A DNA stretch of 14,462 nt from Candidatus Sulfopaludibacter sp. SbA3 (GCA_945861255.1 CAMAUG010000058.1:1-14462), one strand, 5' to 3'; shown: positions 6,938-14,384, numbered from the stretch's first letter. Notes: generated from the letters alone by a model not told the origin. Numbers and translations are program-made.

Positions 6938-7752
6938 ACCAGCAACAGCCCGCTCCCATCATCATCAACCGAAAGAAAGTTGCCCACGCCGGCCACCATG
7001 GCGGCGCGTGGAAAGTAGCCTACGCGGATTTCGTCACGGCGATGATGGCGCTGTTCATCGTGCTCTGGTTGATGAACAGCAGCGAGAAGGTAAAACAGGC
7101 CATCAGCGCGTATTTTCAGGACCCCTCCGGCACGGGGGCGCATACGGGAAGCGCCAGCGCGGGCACGGGCGAAACCGTCAACATCTCCCAGGACGATATG
7201 GAGAAGCTGAAGGAGAAGCTGGAAGAGGCCATCAAGCAGAAACCGGAGTTGGAGAAATTGAAGGACTTCGTGCAGTTCAGCGTCACGGGCGAAGGCCTGC
7301 GCGTGGAGCTGCTGGAGAGCGAAAAAGGTATATTCTTTCAATCCGGCAGCCCCGTGCCGAGCGCCGCGGGGGAGGACATGATCGCGAGGCTGGCCGAACA
7401 GTTGGTGCAGCTGCCGAACAACCTGTTGATTGAAGGCCACACCGACGCCAAGCCGTTTACCAGCGCCACCGGCTACACCAATTGGGAACTATCGGCGGAC
7501 CGCGCCAATGCCGCGCGCCGTATTATTGAAGCGCACGGAGCGCGCGCCGGGCAAGTGGCGCAAGTGCGCGGCTTCGCCGACCAGAGCCTGCGCGACGGCG
7601 GGCATCCGGAAGACGCCAAGAACCGCCGCATTTCCGTCATTGTGCGTTACCAGAATGTACCGGAAGCGAAACCGGCGCAGGATGGAAAACCCGCGCCAGG
7701 CGAAGCCGGCAAGCCGCCCGCAACCAAGCCTGCCGCCGCCGGGCATCACTGA
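6934..7752 (+). CDS. motB: MotB, peptidoglycan-anchored stator protein
   Basis: MotB pairs with MotA and anchors the stator to the cell wall. From ATG 6934 it has 272 residues. The single membrane segment AYADFVTAMMALFIVLWLM contains the proton-carrying Asp at exactly residue 32, as in E. coli. This strongly supports this start over a longer frame opening at 6880. A linker and plug region follows, then an OmpA-type peptidoglycan-binding domain with EGHTDAKPF and NWELSADRANAARRI (about 168-193) and NRRISVIV. A Pro/Ala/Lys-rich tail ends at 7752. The ATG overlaps the motA stop (ATGA), with GGAGG at 6925-6929 inside motA, so translation is coupled. An Asp32 YADF motif of this type usually means proton rather than sodium use; that is inference. 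Confidence 0.97.
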   Translation: MNQQQPAPIIINRKKVAHAGHHGGAWKVAYADFVTAMMALFIVLWLMNSSEKVKQAISAYFQDPSGTGAHTGSASAGTGETVNISQDDMEKLKEKLEEAIKQKPELEKLKDFVQFSVTGEGLRVELLESEKGIFFQSGSPVPSAAGEDMIARLAEQLVQLPNNLLIEGHTDAKPFTSATGYTNWELSADRANAARRIIEAHGARAGQVAQVRGFADQSLRDGGHPEDAKNRRISVIVRYQNVPEAKPAQDGKPAPGEAGKPPATKPAAAGHH

Positions 7753-7800
7753 TAAGAGCATCGCCTATAAGAGGACAGCCGGATTGTGTAGACTCGACAC

Positions 7801-7929
7801 ATGATCCCCAACACTCACACAGGAACGCGTTTCGGCGAGGTCGCGCGCGGCATCTATCGGACCAGCCACGTGGGAAGAACGGTTTCCATTCGCCGCGCGA
7901 CTATCACGGGGGCGGGGCTCGGCGCGTGA
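7801..7929 (+). pseudogene. Possible N-terminal fragment of an MBL-fold metallohydrolase
   Basis: A 42-codon frame begins MIPNTHTGTRFGEVARGIYRTSH. This resembles the opening of a group of metallo-beta-lactamase-fold proteins (often MIPNT-x-TGT-x-x-x-E-x-A-x-x-IYR), which then run on to the FHTG and HxHxDH motifs. Here the likeness stops after about 23 residues. The rest is Arg/Gly-rich and ends at TGA 7927-7929, with no metal-binding motif in any frame before the MATE gene. It is most simply a truncated gene relic between motB and the MATE gene. The similarity is short and from memory, so a chance match is possible. Confidence 0.4.
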
Positions 7930-7953
7930 CCAGACGGTTCGCCGCGCGATAAT
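7926..7953 (+). promoter_or_regulatory. Candidate sigma-70 promoter of the MATE gene
   Basis: GTGACC (7926-7931), a 16-base spacer and GATAAT (7948-7953) give a fair sigma-70 match. The -10 overlaps the upstream ATG at 7952. If real, translation must begin at ATG 7970 or later. Confidence 0.3.
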
Positions 7954-9427
7954 GGGCGAGCGGTCTTGCATGTCCCCCGATCCCACGCAAAACAGTGAAT
8001 CACCGGAGTCTTCGGCGTCTTTGCCCGCCGGCGTATCGCTGCGTTCGGCGTGGCGCGCGGTGGCCGATGCAGTGGTGGGCGATCCGCATCGCGATTTCAC
8101 CGTCGGTTCCATTCCGCGCGCCATTACTTTGCTGGCGATTCCGATGGTACTTGAGATGTTGATGGAATCGCTGTTCGCCGTGGTGGATGTATTTTGGGTG
8201 GCGCATTTGGGCTCCGATGCCGTGGCCACGGTGGGCTTCACAGAATCTCTGCTCACTCTGTTGTTTGCGGTGGCGCTGGGGTTGGGCATTTCCACGGCGG
8301 CGATGGTGGCGCGGCGCATCGGAGAGAAGAATCCGGAAGGCGCCGCCGACGTGGCTTCACAGGCGATTATCCTGGCGCTGGGCGCGGCGGCGATCCTGGG
8401 AGCCGCGGGAGCGTATTTTGCCAGGGACCTGTTGAAGCTGATGGGAGCCTCCAACACCGTGATCGCGACCGGCGGCAACTACGCGCGCGCCATTTACGGA
8501 GGCAGCGGCACGGTGCTGTTTCTGTTTTTGTTGAACTCAGTTTTCCGGGGAGCGGGCGACGCGGCGCTGGCCATGCGCGTGCTGTGGAGCGCGAACATCA
8601 TCAACATGCTGCTCAACCCCTGCCTGATTTTCGGGCTGGGACCCTTCCCGGCGCTGGGCGTGGCGGGCTCCGGCGTCGGTACTTCCATCGGACGCGGCTG
8701 TGGGGTGCTGCTGCAACTATGGTTCCTGATGAGCGGCAGGAGCCGCGTGAAACTGAATCTATCGCACGTCCGCGTGATGCCGGATCTGATGTTGCGGCTG
8801 GTCCGCATCTCGCTGGGCGGCATGTTCCAGAACCTGATCGGCATGGCGAGCTGGATATTGCTGGTGAGGATGGTGGCTACGTTCGGCAGCGTGGCGGTGG
8901 CAGGTTACACGCTGGCGCTTCGCATCATTCTTTTCGCGATGCTGCCAAGCTGGGGTATGGCGAACGCGGCGGCCACGATGGTGGGCCAGAATCTTGGCGC
9001 GCACAAACCGCAACGCGCCGAACAAGCCGTGTGGCGCGCGGGCCTGTATAACATGGTCTTTCTGGGCACGATCGGGCTGCTGTTCATTGCGTTCCCCGAG
9101 GCGCTGGCGCGCCTGTTCACAGAGGATGCGGGCGTCGTGCGGATGGCCGCGAACACGCTGCGCACGCTGGCCTACGGATTTCTGTTCTACGGCTGGGGCA
9201 TGATCCTGGTGCAGGCGTTCAACGGCGCGGGCGATACCATGACTCCCACCAAGCTGAACCTGGTGTGCTTCTGGGCGTGGCAGCTTCCGCTGGCGTGGTT
9301 CCTTGCGTTTCCGGCGGGCGTGGGAGTAAACGGAATCTTCGCGGCGATCGCGATCGCGCAGTCCACCCTCACAGTGCTCGCGATGATGCTGTTCCGGCGG
9401 GGCCGCTGGAAGCTGAAGGTGGTTTGA
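7952..9427 (+). CDS. MATE family efflux transporter
   Basis: A 491-residue inner-membrane antiporter of the multidrug and toxic compound extrusion family, which exports cationic drugs or metabolites using an ion gradient. About 12 membrane segments are visible as two homologous halves. The first half shows GSIPRAITLLAIPMVLEMLMESLFAVVDVFWVAHLG (split over about 51-87), ATVGFTESL and GLGISTAAMVARRIGEKN. The loop SVFRGAGDAALAM and the later VQAFNGAGDTMTPT are the paired family motifs of the two halves. A hydrophilic Ser/Pro-rich N-terminal extension of about 40 residues precedes the first helix. ATG 7952 opens the frame, but ATG 7970 is equally possible and neither has a clear ribosome site. The substrate is unknown, and the neighbours do not inform on it. 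Confidence 0.94.
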   Translation: MGERSCMSPDPTQNSESPESSASLPAGVSLRSAWRAVADAVVGDPHRDFTVGSIPRAITLLAIPMVLEMLMESLFAVVDVFWVAHLGSDAVATVGFTESLLTLLFAVALGLGISTAAMVARRIGEKNPEGAADVASQAIILALGAAAILGAAGAYFARDLLKLMGASNTVIATGGNYARAIYGGSGTVLFLFLLNSVFRGAGDAALAMRVLWSANIINMLLNPCLIFGLGPFPALGVAGSGVGTSIGRGCGVLLQLWFLMSGRSRVKLNLSHVRVMPDLMLRLVRISLGGMFQNLIGMASWILLVRMVATFGSVAVAGYTLALRIILFAMLPSWGMANAAATMVGQNLGAHKPQRAEQAVWRAGLYNMVFLGTIGLLFIAFPEALARLFTEDAGVVRMAANTLRTLAYGFLFYGWGMILVQAFNGAGDTMTPTKLNLVCFWAWQLPLAWFLAFPAGVGVNGIFAAIAIAQSTLTVLAMMLFRRGRWKLKVV

Positions 9428-9469
9428 GAAGGAGCGCCCGGAGCAAGTGCCGCAGCGTGGAGCGAGCGC

Positions 9470-9979
9470 TCATTCCCTGGCCGCATCGAAGCGCAGAGTG
9501 GTGACGGAAACCTTGCCGCCGGCGCCGGTGTGCACTACCAGCATGCGATTGTATTCGGTATCGGCTACTGCCGCGATTTTCACGCCACCCAGTTTTTCGA
9601 CGATAGCCGGAAGGGTGCCGCTGTGGCCCACCACCAGCGCGGTCTGGTTCTCGCCAAGTGCCTTTAACCGGGCGACCAGCGCGTCCGTGTCACTCTGCGG
9701 GATGACCACCGGCTGGATGGCCAGTTTCTCTACGATGGGTGCGGCGGTCTGCTGCGTCCGTAGCGTTTCAGTAGTGAAGATGGCGTCCACGCGGGCGTCC
9801 GCCAGCATCGTGGCCAGATAGCGCGCACGCCGCTGGCCTTCGGCCGTGATGGGCGGATTGGCGGGCATTTCGCCCGCGCGCTCGGCGTGCCTGACCAGAA
9901 TGATAGTGGCGGCGTGGGCGGCCGTCGCCGCGGTAAGCAGCAGACATGCCGCCACGACCGGTCTGAGGTTTTTCGCCAT
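9470..9979 (-). CDS. Exported histidine phosphatase (phosphoglycerate mutase-like)
   Basis: A 169-residue member of the histidine phosphatase superfamily. An N-terminal signal peptide (MAKNLRPVVAACLLLTAATAAHA) points to export. The catalytic RHAE motif follows directly, with the phospho-accepting His31 next to Arg30. Arg74 in TTETLRTQQTA and His119 in VVGHSGT complete the phosphate pocket. The small size and single domain are like the SixA/PhoE end of the family, which act on phosphoproteins or small phosphoesters rather than on glycolytic phosphoglycerate. It converges on the MATE gene with 42 bases between the stops. A fair promoter sits just upstream. The substrate cannot be told. Confidence 0.9.
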   Translation of the reverse strand: MAKNLRPVVAACLLLTAATAAHAATIILVRHAERAGEMPANPPITAEGQRRARYLATMLADARVDAIFTTETLRTQQTAAPIVEKLAIQPVVIPQSDTDALVARLKALGENQTALVVGHSGTLPAIVEKLGGVKIAAVADTEYNRMLVVHTGAGGKVSVTTLRFDAARE

Positions 9980-9987
9980 CGCTGCCC

Positions 9988-10017
9988 ATCATAACTGTAT
10001 TCTGTTCGCACTGTCTG
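9988..10017 (-). promoter_or_regulatory. Candidate sigma-70 promoter of the histidine phosphatase
   Basis: On the minus strand CAGACA (10017-10012), 18 bases and TATGAT (9993-9988) lie just before the ATG at 9979. The implied 5' leader is only a few bases, so transcripts may be nearly leaderless. This fits the lack of a good Shine-Dalgarno sequence. Confidence 0.4.
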
Positions 10018-10177
10018 GATTCTGTCAGGAAGACGGCGGAAAACAACAGCGCAAGATCTTTTCGCATGCGGCGCGGCCCGACAGCGGGCGATTGACAGAA
10101 CAAGTCTATAGCAGCGCGTGGGTGGATTGGCCGGAGCCGCTGGCGCACGGTCCTGGGTTGGTGTAATCTAACGGCTT

Positions 10178-11257
10178 ATGATTGCTACTCGTAAAACAGA
10201 ATCGGCGCCGCGCAGGCGGCCCCGCATCCAACTCTTAACGGTCATTGCACTGCTGGGGCTGTGCGGGAGCAGCGTGCTTGCGCAAACCGCTGCCGACGCC
10301 GGGCACAACCTTCCCAACCCTTACGACACCGCCGTTCGGAATTGGGCTGCGCTCCCCGACGGCAGAACCTGGGGCTCGACCGCGGGCATTGAGATCGGCC
10401 CTCGCAACGAGGTTTGGGCGATTGACCGCTGCAACGTCAATAGCTGCGACGGCTCAACCCTTCCCCCCGTTCACCTTCTGGATATGGCGACCGGGAAACC
10501 GATCAAAAGCATCGGTGCGGGTCTGTTCGTATTCCCGCACGGTTTGCACGTCGACCGGGACGGCAACGTGTGGGTGTCCGACGCGGCGGCGAGCAAGGAC
10601 GGAACCAAGGGCAACCAGGTGATCAAGCTTTCTCCGGACGGAAAGGTTCTGATGCGGCTGGGAACGGCGGGCGTCGCGGGCGGCGGCCCGAATCATTTTA
10701 ACGAGCCGGCCGATGTGGTCACGGCGCCGAACGGCGACATCTTCGTTGCCGATGGGCACTCCGGCCAGAATCCGAACGCGCCGCCGGACTACGTGACCCG
10801 CGTGGTGAGATTTTCAAAGGATGGAAAGTTCATCAAGGAGTGGGGAAAGCTGGGTGCCGGTCCGGGCGAGTTCAGAAACCCGCACGCGCTTGCCATCGAT
10901 TCCAGGGGCCGGTTGTTTGTCTGCGATCGCGCGAACGCGCGCATGCAGATCTTCGATCTGGACGGCAAGTTCCTGGACCAATGGAGCCAATTCGGCCGTC
11001 CCAGCGGCATATTCATCGATAAGAGCGACAAGCTGTACGCCATTGACGCTGATTCGTCGGCCGCGAACCATCCGGGGTGGAAGAAGGGCATTCGCATTGG
11101 CAGTGCCAAGGATGGCAAGGTGACCGCATTCGTGCCGGGCCATCAGACCGACAATCCGGACGGAGCTGCCGGTGAAGGAGTCATCGTCGATAAGGCGGGC
11201 AATTTGTACGCCGCGGAAAACACGCTACGCGGGTTGACGAAGTACGCCAAACGCTAG
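10178..11257 (+). CDS. Exported NHL-repeat beta-propeller protein
   Basis: A 359-residue protein with a signal peptide (hydrophobic core LLTVIALLGLCGSSVLA, cleavage near VLA-Q at about 35-36) and a six-bladed NHL-type propeller. Blades are marked by repeated hydrophobic-D-x-x-G-N/R-hydrophobic-W/F-V-x-D units: GLHVDRDGNVWVSD (122-135), DVVTAPNGDIFVAD (179-192), ALAIDSRGRLFVCD (237-250), GIFIDKSDKLYAID (277-290) and GVIVDKAGNLYAAE (334-347). Between them come strands of the VVRFSKDGKFIKEWG type. The fold resembles peptidylglycine alpha-amidating lyase, but the copper/zinc lyase residues cannot be confirmed by eye. Such proteins in acidobacteria are usually uncharacterised. They may bind ligands or act as lactonase-like hydrolases. 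ATG 10178 lacks a clear ribosome site. The next gene on the strand is also exported. Confidence 0.85.
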   Translation: MIATRKTESAPRRRPRIQLLTVIALLGLCGSSVLAQTAADAGHNLPNPYDTAVRNWAALPDGRTWGSTAGIEIGPRNEVWAIDRCNVNSCDGSTLPPVHLLDMATGKPIKSIGAGLFVFPHGLHVDRDGNVWVSDAAASKDGTKGNQVIKLSPDGKVLMRLGTAGVAGGGPNHFNEPADVVTAPNGDIFVADGHSGQNPNAPPDYVTRVVRFSKDGKFIKEWGKLGAGPGEFRNPHALAIDSRGRLFVCDRANARMQIFDLDGKFLDQWSQFGRPSGIFIDKSDKLYAIDADSSAANHPGWKKGIRIGSAKDGKVTAFVPGHQTDNPDGAAGEGVIVDKAGNLYAAENTLRGLTKYAKR

Positions 11258-11419
11258 CGCTTCAGACTGCGCGCCACTCGCCGATTGGGCACGCGGAACG
11301 CTGCCCGGACGCGCGCGCCGCTGAATCCGTGATGCAGTACGCGACGATCACGGCAACACGGCGACAGCCTTTCGCGAGTGCCCGGCTGATCAATGTTCCC
11401 GGCAACGTGTATGGATGAA

Positions 11420-11435
11420 GGGAGATCGTCAAATG
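11420..11435 (+). promoter_or_regulatory. Ribosome binding site deciding the aldolase start
   Basis: GGGAG (11420-11424) precedes ATG 11433-11435 by eight bases. The frame is also open from ATG 11415, but the ribosome site lies inside that extension. The signal peptide is better formed from 11433. Confidence 0.7.
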
Positions 11436-12338
11436 CTGAAATCCACGTTGGCCATTCTGGCGGCGATCATCGTTCCGGCCACAGCCCCGGCGCAACAGCG
11501 GCCGCACCTGAACCCAGTGATCGCCAAGTTGGCCGAAGGCAAGACGGTGTACGGCGTGCAAAACAGCGGAGATTATTCGCTGGTCAACGCGCGGGAGACC
11601 GCTCGCGCTCCGGTGGATTTTGTTTACGCGGACATGGAGCACAGCCCACTGGATTTCCCGGGGCTGCACGTCTTCCTGACGGGCATGGCGGACCGCGCTG
11701 CGATCCTCAAGAAAGGCAACCTGCAGCCGAATGTGGCGCTGTTCGCGCGCTTCCCGCCCGAGGCCGATCAATCGCAATGGGTGGTGAAACAGGCGCTCGA
11801 TATCGGACTGATGGGAATCATTTTCAACGGCGTCGATACGAAAGAACAGGCATGGACGGCCGTGCGCAGCATGCGCTACCCTTCGCCCAAGCAGTCCCCT
11901 GAAAAAGAACCCACCGGTATGCGCGGCTTTGGACCGGCCAACGCATTGTGGGCGTGGGGACTGACAGCCGCCGAGTACGAGCGCCATGCGGATGTCTGGC
12001 CGCTCAACCCGGACGGAGATCTGCTGGCCGTGGTGATGATTGAATCGGCGGAAGGTCTGAAGAATTTGGACGCGATCGCCGCGGTGCCTGGCGTGGGGGC
12101 GCTCTTCCTGGGAGCCGGGTCGGATCTGTCTCGATCCTTGGGCGTGCCACAGCCTTCGCCACAGTTGGAGGCCGCCTTCCAACAAGTGCTGCGCGCGTGC
12201 AAGGCGCAAAAGATTGGTTGTGCGATTACGGCCACCAACGGCGCCGATGTAGCGCGACGCGCGCGGGAAGGGTGGAACATCATCCGCTCGACCGTGCCCG
12301 CCATCACGGAGGGCAGGACGATCCTCGGGGAGCGGTAG
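11433..12338 (+). CDS. Exported HpcH/HpaI-type aldolase
   Basis: A 301-residue class II pyruvate aldolase-like protein. Cytoplasmic HpaI enzymes reversibly split 4-hydroxy-2-oxo acids to pyruvate (or oxaloacetate) and an aldehyde. Expected residues are present: Glu69-His70 in YADMEHSPLDF (the general-base His), Arg106 in LFARFPP, and the metal ligands Glu204 in VMIESAEGLKNLD and Asp231 in LFLGAGSDLSRSLG. The Glu-Asp spacing is within one residue of the E. coli enzyme. Unusually, the protein starts with a signal peptide (MLKSTLAILAAIIVPATAPAQ), so it should work outside the cytoplasm. An insert around 150-190 (KQSPEKEPTGMRGFGPANALWAWGL region) resembles the substrate-covering loop of the family. 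It lies 175 bases after the NHL gene. The substrate is unknown. Confidence 0.9.
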   Translation: MLKSTLAILAAIIVPATAPAQQRPHLNPVIAKLAEGKTVYGVQNSGDYSLVNARETARAPVDFVYADMEHSPLDFPGLHVFLTGMADRAAILKKGNLQPNVALFARFPPEADQSQWVVKQALDIGLMGIIFNGVDTKEQAWTAVRSMRYPSPKQSPEKEPTGMRGFGPANALWAWGLTAAEYERHADVWPLNPDGDLLAVVMIESAEGLKNLDAIAAVPGVGALFLGAGSDLSRSLGVPQPSPQLEAAFQQVLRACKAQKIGCAITATNGADVARRAREGWNIIRSTVPAITEGRTILGER

Positions 12339-12373
12339 ACAGTGCAAGCAGTCCCGCCCGTGGCCCTTGCGGA

Positions 12374-12396
12374 GTGAGCGCCGCCAGGGAGCTCAC
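12374..12396. other. Small inverted repeat between convergent genes
   Basis: GTGAGC (12374-12379) and GCTCAC (12391-12396) form six-base-pair arms with an 11-base loop, between the aldolase stop and the hicA stop. It could fold at the end of both transcripts, but it has no U-run and the stem is short. A terminator role is only a guess. Confidence 0.25.
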
Positions 12397-12405
12397 GCGA
12401 ATACT

Positions 12406-12603
12406 TTACCAAGCCAGTTTCGCGTCTTTGCTGAGGCGCGTCGCCAGGCCGGGCTTGACGTTGTGGTTTCCATGGACGGGAACAGAGAGAACCTTTGCCT
12501 CCCCAATCTTCGTGTAGATGTGGTGGCTGCCACGGACCCGCTTGAGCGTCCAACCGGCTTGTTCGAGCCTACGGCAAAGCTCAGGCCCACTGACCGGTTT
12601 CAG
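12406..12603 (-). CDS. hicA: HicA, mRNA-interferase toxin with CTG start
   Basis: HicA is a small double-stranded-RNA-binding-fold ribonuclease that cleaves mRNA when its antitoxin is lost. The 65-codon frame reads KPVSGPELCRRLEQAGWTLK, then RVRGSHHIYTKIGEAKVLS and VPVHGNHNVKPGLATRL, and stops at TAA 12408-12406. The catalytic His is in GSHHIY (residues 25-30). The full HicA core is present and undamaged. The only start at the right place is CTG (12603-12601), which overlaps the hicB stop as CTGA. GGAG at 12615-12612 on the minus strand lies eight bases before it. No ATG, GTG or TTG occurs in frame nearby upstream. It may be translated weakly by coupling to hicB, or be silenced by loss of an ATG/GTG. 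The HicB-first order is seen in a subset of such pairs. Confidence 0.88.
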   Translation of the reverse strand: MKPVSGPELCRRLEQAGWTLKRVRGSHHIYTKIGEAKVLSVPVHGNHNVKPGLATRLSKDAKLAW

Positions 12604-12809
12604 ACAGCCAACTCCAGGACTTGTACGTCTTCTTCCGGCGCGCGGCCCTCTTCACGCATTGTTTCCAGCACACCCGTGATGGCTTCGCGCAAGTTGACCA
12701 GTAGCTCCTCCACGCTCTCACCTTGCGAGTAACATCCGGGCAATGCGGGCACCTCACCCCAGAATCCCCCCGATGGCTCCGGATGAACGACGACGGCGAA
12801 CTTACTCAT
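12600..12809 (-). CDS. hicB: HicB, antitoxin of the HicAB pair
   Basis: A 69-residue protein with the partial RNase H fold of HicB, which binds and blocks HicA. It shows the family pattern FAVVVHPEPSGGFWGEVPAL (4-23), PGCYSQGESVEELLVNLREA (24-43) and a following helix to about residue 55. It lacks a C-terminal DNA-binding helix-turn-helix or ribbon-helix-helix domain. This is common in the short HicB class and suggests that DNA binding, if any, is weak or done by the complex. The start is ATG 12809-12807, with no clear ribosome site. The stop TGA overlaps the hicA start. The gene order here is antitoxin first, toxin second. Confidence 0.92.
   Translation of the reverse strand: MSKFAVVVHPEPSGGFWGEVPALPGCYSQGESVEELLVNLREAITGVLETMREEGRAPEEDVQVLELAV
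12601..12615 (-). promoter_or_regulatory. Ribosome site and CTG start of hicA, inside hicB
   Basis: Minus strand GGAG (12615-12612) is eight bases before CTG (12603-12601), within the last codons of hicB. It is the sole plausible initiation site for the toxin and couples it to hicB translation. Confidence 0.65.
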
Positions 12810-13175
12810 ACGCTTTTAGGATACTCTGGTCCCGGGCGGAGCACGCTGCGTCTGTTTCGTCGCCGCCTTCCCAGTGGCGTGGGCGCCTCCCGAACGATCG
12901 GCAAGGCATACCGCTCAATACACGGGGACACGCTGGTGGAATTGGTTTCCACCCTCAAGTGCCCATCGGACGGACCTGCCAATGATCGGGAGCTGGGGTG
13001 ACGGCAACGCCGAAGTCATGTTCAAGCCCTCTTACCACGGTCACCGAGTTCCTGTGGAATACCATTAAGCTGCACGTCCCAGCCCCGCCCAGCGTCCATA
13101 GTACTATAGCTTCCCGTACTTAGAAGTGTCACTATTGTAGTTTGGGAGTGTTATCAGGGGCTTACGAAACCAGCC
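12810..13175. other. Intergenic stretch without a recognised gene
   Basis: These 366 bases lie between hicB (minus) and the pilC-like gene (plus) and should hold both promoters. Short open frames exist (for example 12981-13067, MIGSWGDGNAEVMFK and on), but none is recognisable. A hairpin GGTGGAA-ttggt-TTCCACC sits near 12942-12960. At the right end are two palindromes, ATAGTACTAT (13098-13107) and AGTGTCACT (13125-13133), 43-78 bases before the pilC-like ATG. This part is visibly richer in A+T than the rest and is likely the promoter-operator region of that gene. I could not assign a clear -35/-10 pair or a sigma-54 site. Confidence 0.5.
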
Positions 13176-14384
13176 ATGCCCGAATGGACGCTTAAATACG
13201 CTGACGCGCGCGGGGAGATTCACCAGCAGGTGGCCGAGGCAGCTTCCGAAGGCGAACTCCGCGACCGCCTAACCGGGCAGGGCTATCTGGTCTATTCCGT
13301 GCGGCCGCGCTCGGACGTGGGGGCGATGGCGGGCTTCCGGCCTTCAAGGAAGAAGATCAACCTCGAAAAATTCCTGATCTTCAACCAGCAGTTCGTCACG
13401 TTGATCCGGGCGGGCTTGCCGATTCTGAAGGCGCTGGACCTGCTCACCGAGCGGTTGTCCGAGCCCAAGCTTTCCGTGCACCTGCGCCGCGTGCGGGAGG
13501 AAGTGAAGAACGGCGCGCTGCTTTCGGAGGCCTTCGCGCGGCAGGGCGTTTTCCCCCCCATCTACGTGACCACCGTGCTGGCCGGGGAGCGCAGCGGATC
13601 GCTGCCGGAGGTGATTGAGCGCTACATCGGCTATCAGAAGCTGGCGCTCTCGGTACGCAAGAAACTGCTGGTGTCGCTGATGTACCCCGCGCTGTTGATC
13701 TCACTGGTCCTCTGCCTGATCGTGTTTCTGGTCACCTATGTGGTTCCGAACTTCGCGGAGTTATATGCCAGCATGCAGGCGCAGTTGCCCGCGCCGACCC
13801 TCATTCTGATCGCCATTGGAACCACCGCCCGCAACTACGTGCTGCTGGGGTTCGCCGGACTGGTGGCCGCGGTGTTCGGCTTCCGCGCGTGGATCCACAC
13901 GGCGGCGGGCCGCGAAGCCGTGGATCGCGTGCTGCTCAAAGTGCCGGTGCTGGGCGAAGTGTGGATCAAATATCAGGTAGCGCAGTTCGCCCGCGTGTTA
14001 AGCACCCTCCTAATCGGCGGCATTCCGCTGATGCAGGCGCTGGATACGGCGTCGGACGCGCTAGGCACTCAGGTGCTGAAGAAGGTGCTGGCGGGAGCCG
14101 TCAAACTGGTGCGAGAGGGGCAATCGCTATCGGGATCACTGCGCGAGACGGGGGTTTTCCCCAGTCTTTCCATAGACATGATCGAGGTGGGTGAATCCAC
14201 CGGCGCGCTGCCCGCTATGCTGGGAAGTGTGGCGGAGTTCTACGAAGACGACGTGTCCACGCGGGTGACCGCGGCGCTGAGTCTGATTGAGCCTATCATC
14301 ATGATTTTCATGGGCATTTTCGTGGCGTTCGTGTTGGTTTCGCTGTATCTGCCGATCTTTTCGTTGGCGGATACCATCCGGTGA
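13176..14384 (+). CDS. PilC/GspF family inner-membrane platform protein
   Basis: A 402-residue type II secretion/type IV pilus F-family protein, the inner-membrane platform that couples the assembly ATPase to pilin insertion. The N-terminal cytoplasmic region (MPEWTLKYADARGE) is typical of PilC-like proteins. Two T2SSF repeats follow. The first (about 67-190) has FNQQFVTLIRAGLPILKAL and AGERSGSLPEVIERYIGYQ. The second (about 269-392) has FARVLSTLLIGGIPLMQALD and VGESTGALPAMLGSVAEFYE. Membrane helices lie near 170-190, 220-238 and 370-392. The length is normal for the family. No other pilus gene is in the window, so pilC and gspF cannot be told apart, and no symbol is given. The ribosome site is weak: GGGG lies about 15 bases away. 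Confidence 0.95.
   Translation: MPEWTLKYADARGEIHQQVAEAASEGELRDRLTGQGYLVYSVRPRSDVGAMAGFRPSRKKINLEKFLIFNQQFVTLIRAGLPILKALDLLTERLSEPKLSVHLRRVREEVKNGALLSEAFARQGVFPPIYVTTVLAGERSGSLPEVIERYIGYQKLALSVRKKLLVSLMYPALLISLVLCLIVFLVTYVVPNFAELYASMQAQLPAPTLILIAIGTTARNYVLLGFAGLVAAVFGFRAWIHTAAGREAVDRVLLKVPVLGEVWIKYQVAQFARVLSTLLIGGIPLMQALDTASDALGTQVLKKVLAGAVKLVREGQSLSGSLRETGVFPSLSIDMIEVGESTGALPAMLGSVAEFYEDDVSTRVTAALSLIEPIIMIFMGIFVAFVLVSLYLPIFSLADTIR

Noticed and set aside
9432..9471. Inverted GAGCGC / GCGCTC as a bidirectional terminator between the MATE and phosphatase genes
   Set aside because: Only six pairs around a 28-base loop, no U-run, and one arm overlaps a stop codon.
10092..10108. TTGACA followed by TATAGC upstream of the NHL gene
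   Set aside because: The spacer is only nine bases, too short for a sigma-70 promoter.
11262..12347. A 361-codon open frame on the minus strand opposite the aldolase
   Set aside because: It is a GC-rich shadow of the well-supported plus-strand aldolase. Its translation is rich in Arg, His and Gln with no recognisable domain.
12393..12590. A 65-codon minus-strand frame overlapping hicA
   Set aside because: The neighbouring frame (12603-12406) encodes a clear HicA; this one has no family resemblance.
12940..12975. tRNA-Leu-like GGTGGAATTGG segment
   Set aside because: No acceptor stem, anticodon arm or T-loop can be built around it. The similarity is limited to the D-arm motif.
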